Assembly: GCA_005778045.1 (NCBI GenBank)
Contig: SXKQ01000169.1
Span: 1-33,775, forward strand
Reading direction: 5' to 3'
DNA from: Planctomycetia bacterium
Lineage (GTDB): Bacteria; Planctomycetota; UBA1135; GCA-002686595
Length of the DNA: 33,775 bases
Every line of letters begins with the position of its first letter. Position 1 is the stretch's first letter. Below, one piece after another: positions 33,501 through 33,775 of this stretch. The translations under genes and the position numbers were made by a program. The notes beneath the pieces are model-generated. The model was not told where the DNA came from and made no database searches. It saw nothing but the letters and a program-made list of their open reading frames with translations.

Positions 33501-33506
33501 ACTCTA
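33501..33506 (-). promoter_or_regulatory. Possible -10 box for the TMTC-like gene
   Basis: TAGAGT on the minus strand ends seven bases before the ATG. No Shine-Dalgarno sequence lies between and no clear -35 is seen. Confidence 0.25.
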
Positions 33507-33523
33507 GCAGCGGAAGCGCGCGC

Positions 33524-33775
33524 TCAGACGATGCGCGCGCGCGGGATCGGCAGGATGAATCGCCCGCCGCGCCGCGCGTACTCCGACTGCTGCGCACGGA
33601 TCTCGTCCGCGAAGTTCCAAGCGAGGATCAGGCAGTAGTCCGGCTGGCGCTCGAGCAGCTCGCTCGCCGGAAGCACCGGGATGTGCGAGCCCGGGGCGTA
33701 GAGGCCGACCTTGAGCGGGCTCTTGTCGACCGTCCACGGCAAGAGCCGCGTGGTGATCCCGCAGTAGTTGAGCAG
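33524..33775 (-). CDS. Sugar C-methyltransferase, C-terminal end (runs off the right edge)
   Basis: Only the last 83 residues are inside the window. They match the C-terminal domain of SAM-dependent sugar C-methyltransferases (NovU/TylC3-type): LLNYCGITT (1-9 of the visible part), VDKSPLKVGLYAPGSHIPVL (16-35), PDYCLILAWNFADEI (45-59) and GGRFILPIP (70-78). These enzymes add a methyl branch to dTDP- or CDP-4-keto sugars, which fits the rfbF/rfbG pair downstream. The catalytic SAM-binding part lies outside the window, so the start and length are unknown. Confidence 0.85.
   Translation of the reverse strand: MLNYCGITTRLLPWTVDKSPLKVGLYAPGSHIPVLPASELLERQPDYCLILAWNFADEIRAQQSEYARRGGRFILPIPRARIV

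Overview
The window is a high-GC (visually close to 70 % G+C) bacterial chromosome segment packed with genes: the longest stretch without a gene is about 200 bases (284-482), and most genes are separated by 0-180 bases. I see no rRNA or tRNA gene, no insertion sequence, no phage gene and no CRISPR array. The protein set (class I-type HMG-CoA reductase, a TMTC-like tetratricopeptide membrane glycosyltransferase, tricorn protease, S9 and M14 exported peptidases, MORN lipoprotein, Rmd1/DUF155 protein) fits a free-living Gram-negative bacterium such as a high-GC planctomycete, with Myxococcota or Acidobacteriota as alternatives. That placement is an inference from gene content only.

Layout. 1-283 (-): N-terminus of elongation factor G, cut by the window edge, with its own sigma70-like promoter and a long leader. 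483-2342 (-): metal-efflux-type permease with a ZIP-like N-terminal half and histidine-rich tails. 2520-5252 (-): a tight three-gene unit of HMG-CoA reductase, a degenerate LytM/M23 membrane protein and a HEAT-like helical protein. 5328-6987 (+): two short SPFH/band-7 proteins in tandem. 7050-9440 (-): exported S9 glutamyl-endopeptidase-type protease. 9530-10021 (+): guanine deaminase. 10038-13036 (-): M14 metallocarboxypeptidase lipoprotein coupled to a MORN-repeat lipoprotein. 13179-15418 (+): PlsY acyltransferase coupled to a GNAT/class V aminotransferase fusion. 15424-16515 (-): Rmd1/DUF155 protein. 16620-18553 (+): helical-repeat lipoprotein and a membrane-anchored metallophosphoesterase.

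18591 to the right edge (-) is a surface-polysaccharide locus. From its upstream end it holds the C-terminus of a sugar C-methyltransferase (cut by the edge), a TMTC-like glycosyltransferase, a tricorn protease, RfbF-like glucose-1-phosphate cytidylyltransferase, an RfbG-like CDP-glucose 4,6-dehydratase, a B12-binding-type radical SAM protein, a GT2 glycosyltransferase, a small membrane protein, a GT39-type glycosyltransferase, an LPG-synthase/AglD-like membrane protein and an FAD-dependent oxidoreductase. RfbF, RfbG and the C-methyltransferase together suggest a CDP-activated deoxy or branched sugar, handed to lipid-linked glycosyltransferases.

The most interesting signals are: the PlsY / acyltransferase-aminotransferase fusion pair, whose aminotransferase half lacks the usual substrate-binding arginine; the ZIP-like plus permease fusion; a repeated TAnnnT box 7-9 bases before start codons of first-in-unit genes, which suggests leaderless mRNAs; and an A+T-rich island at 26193-26234 with competing inverted repeats inside the sugar locus.
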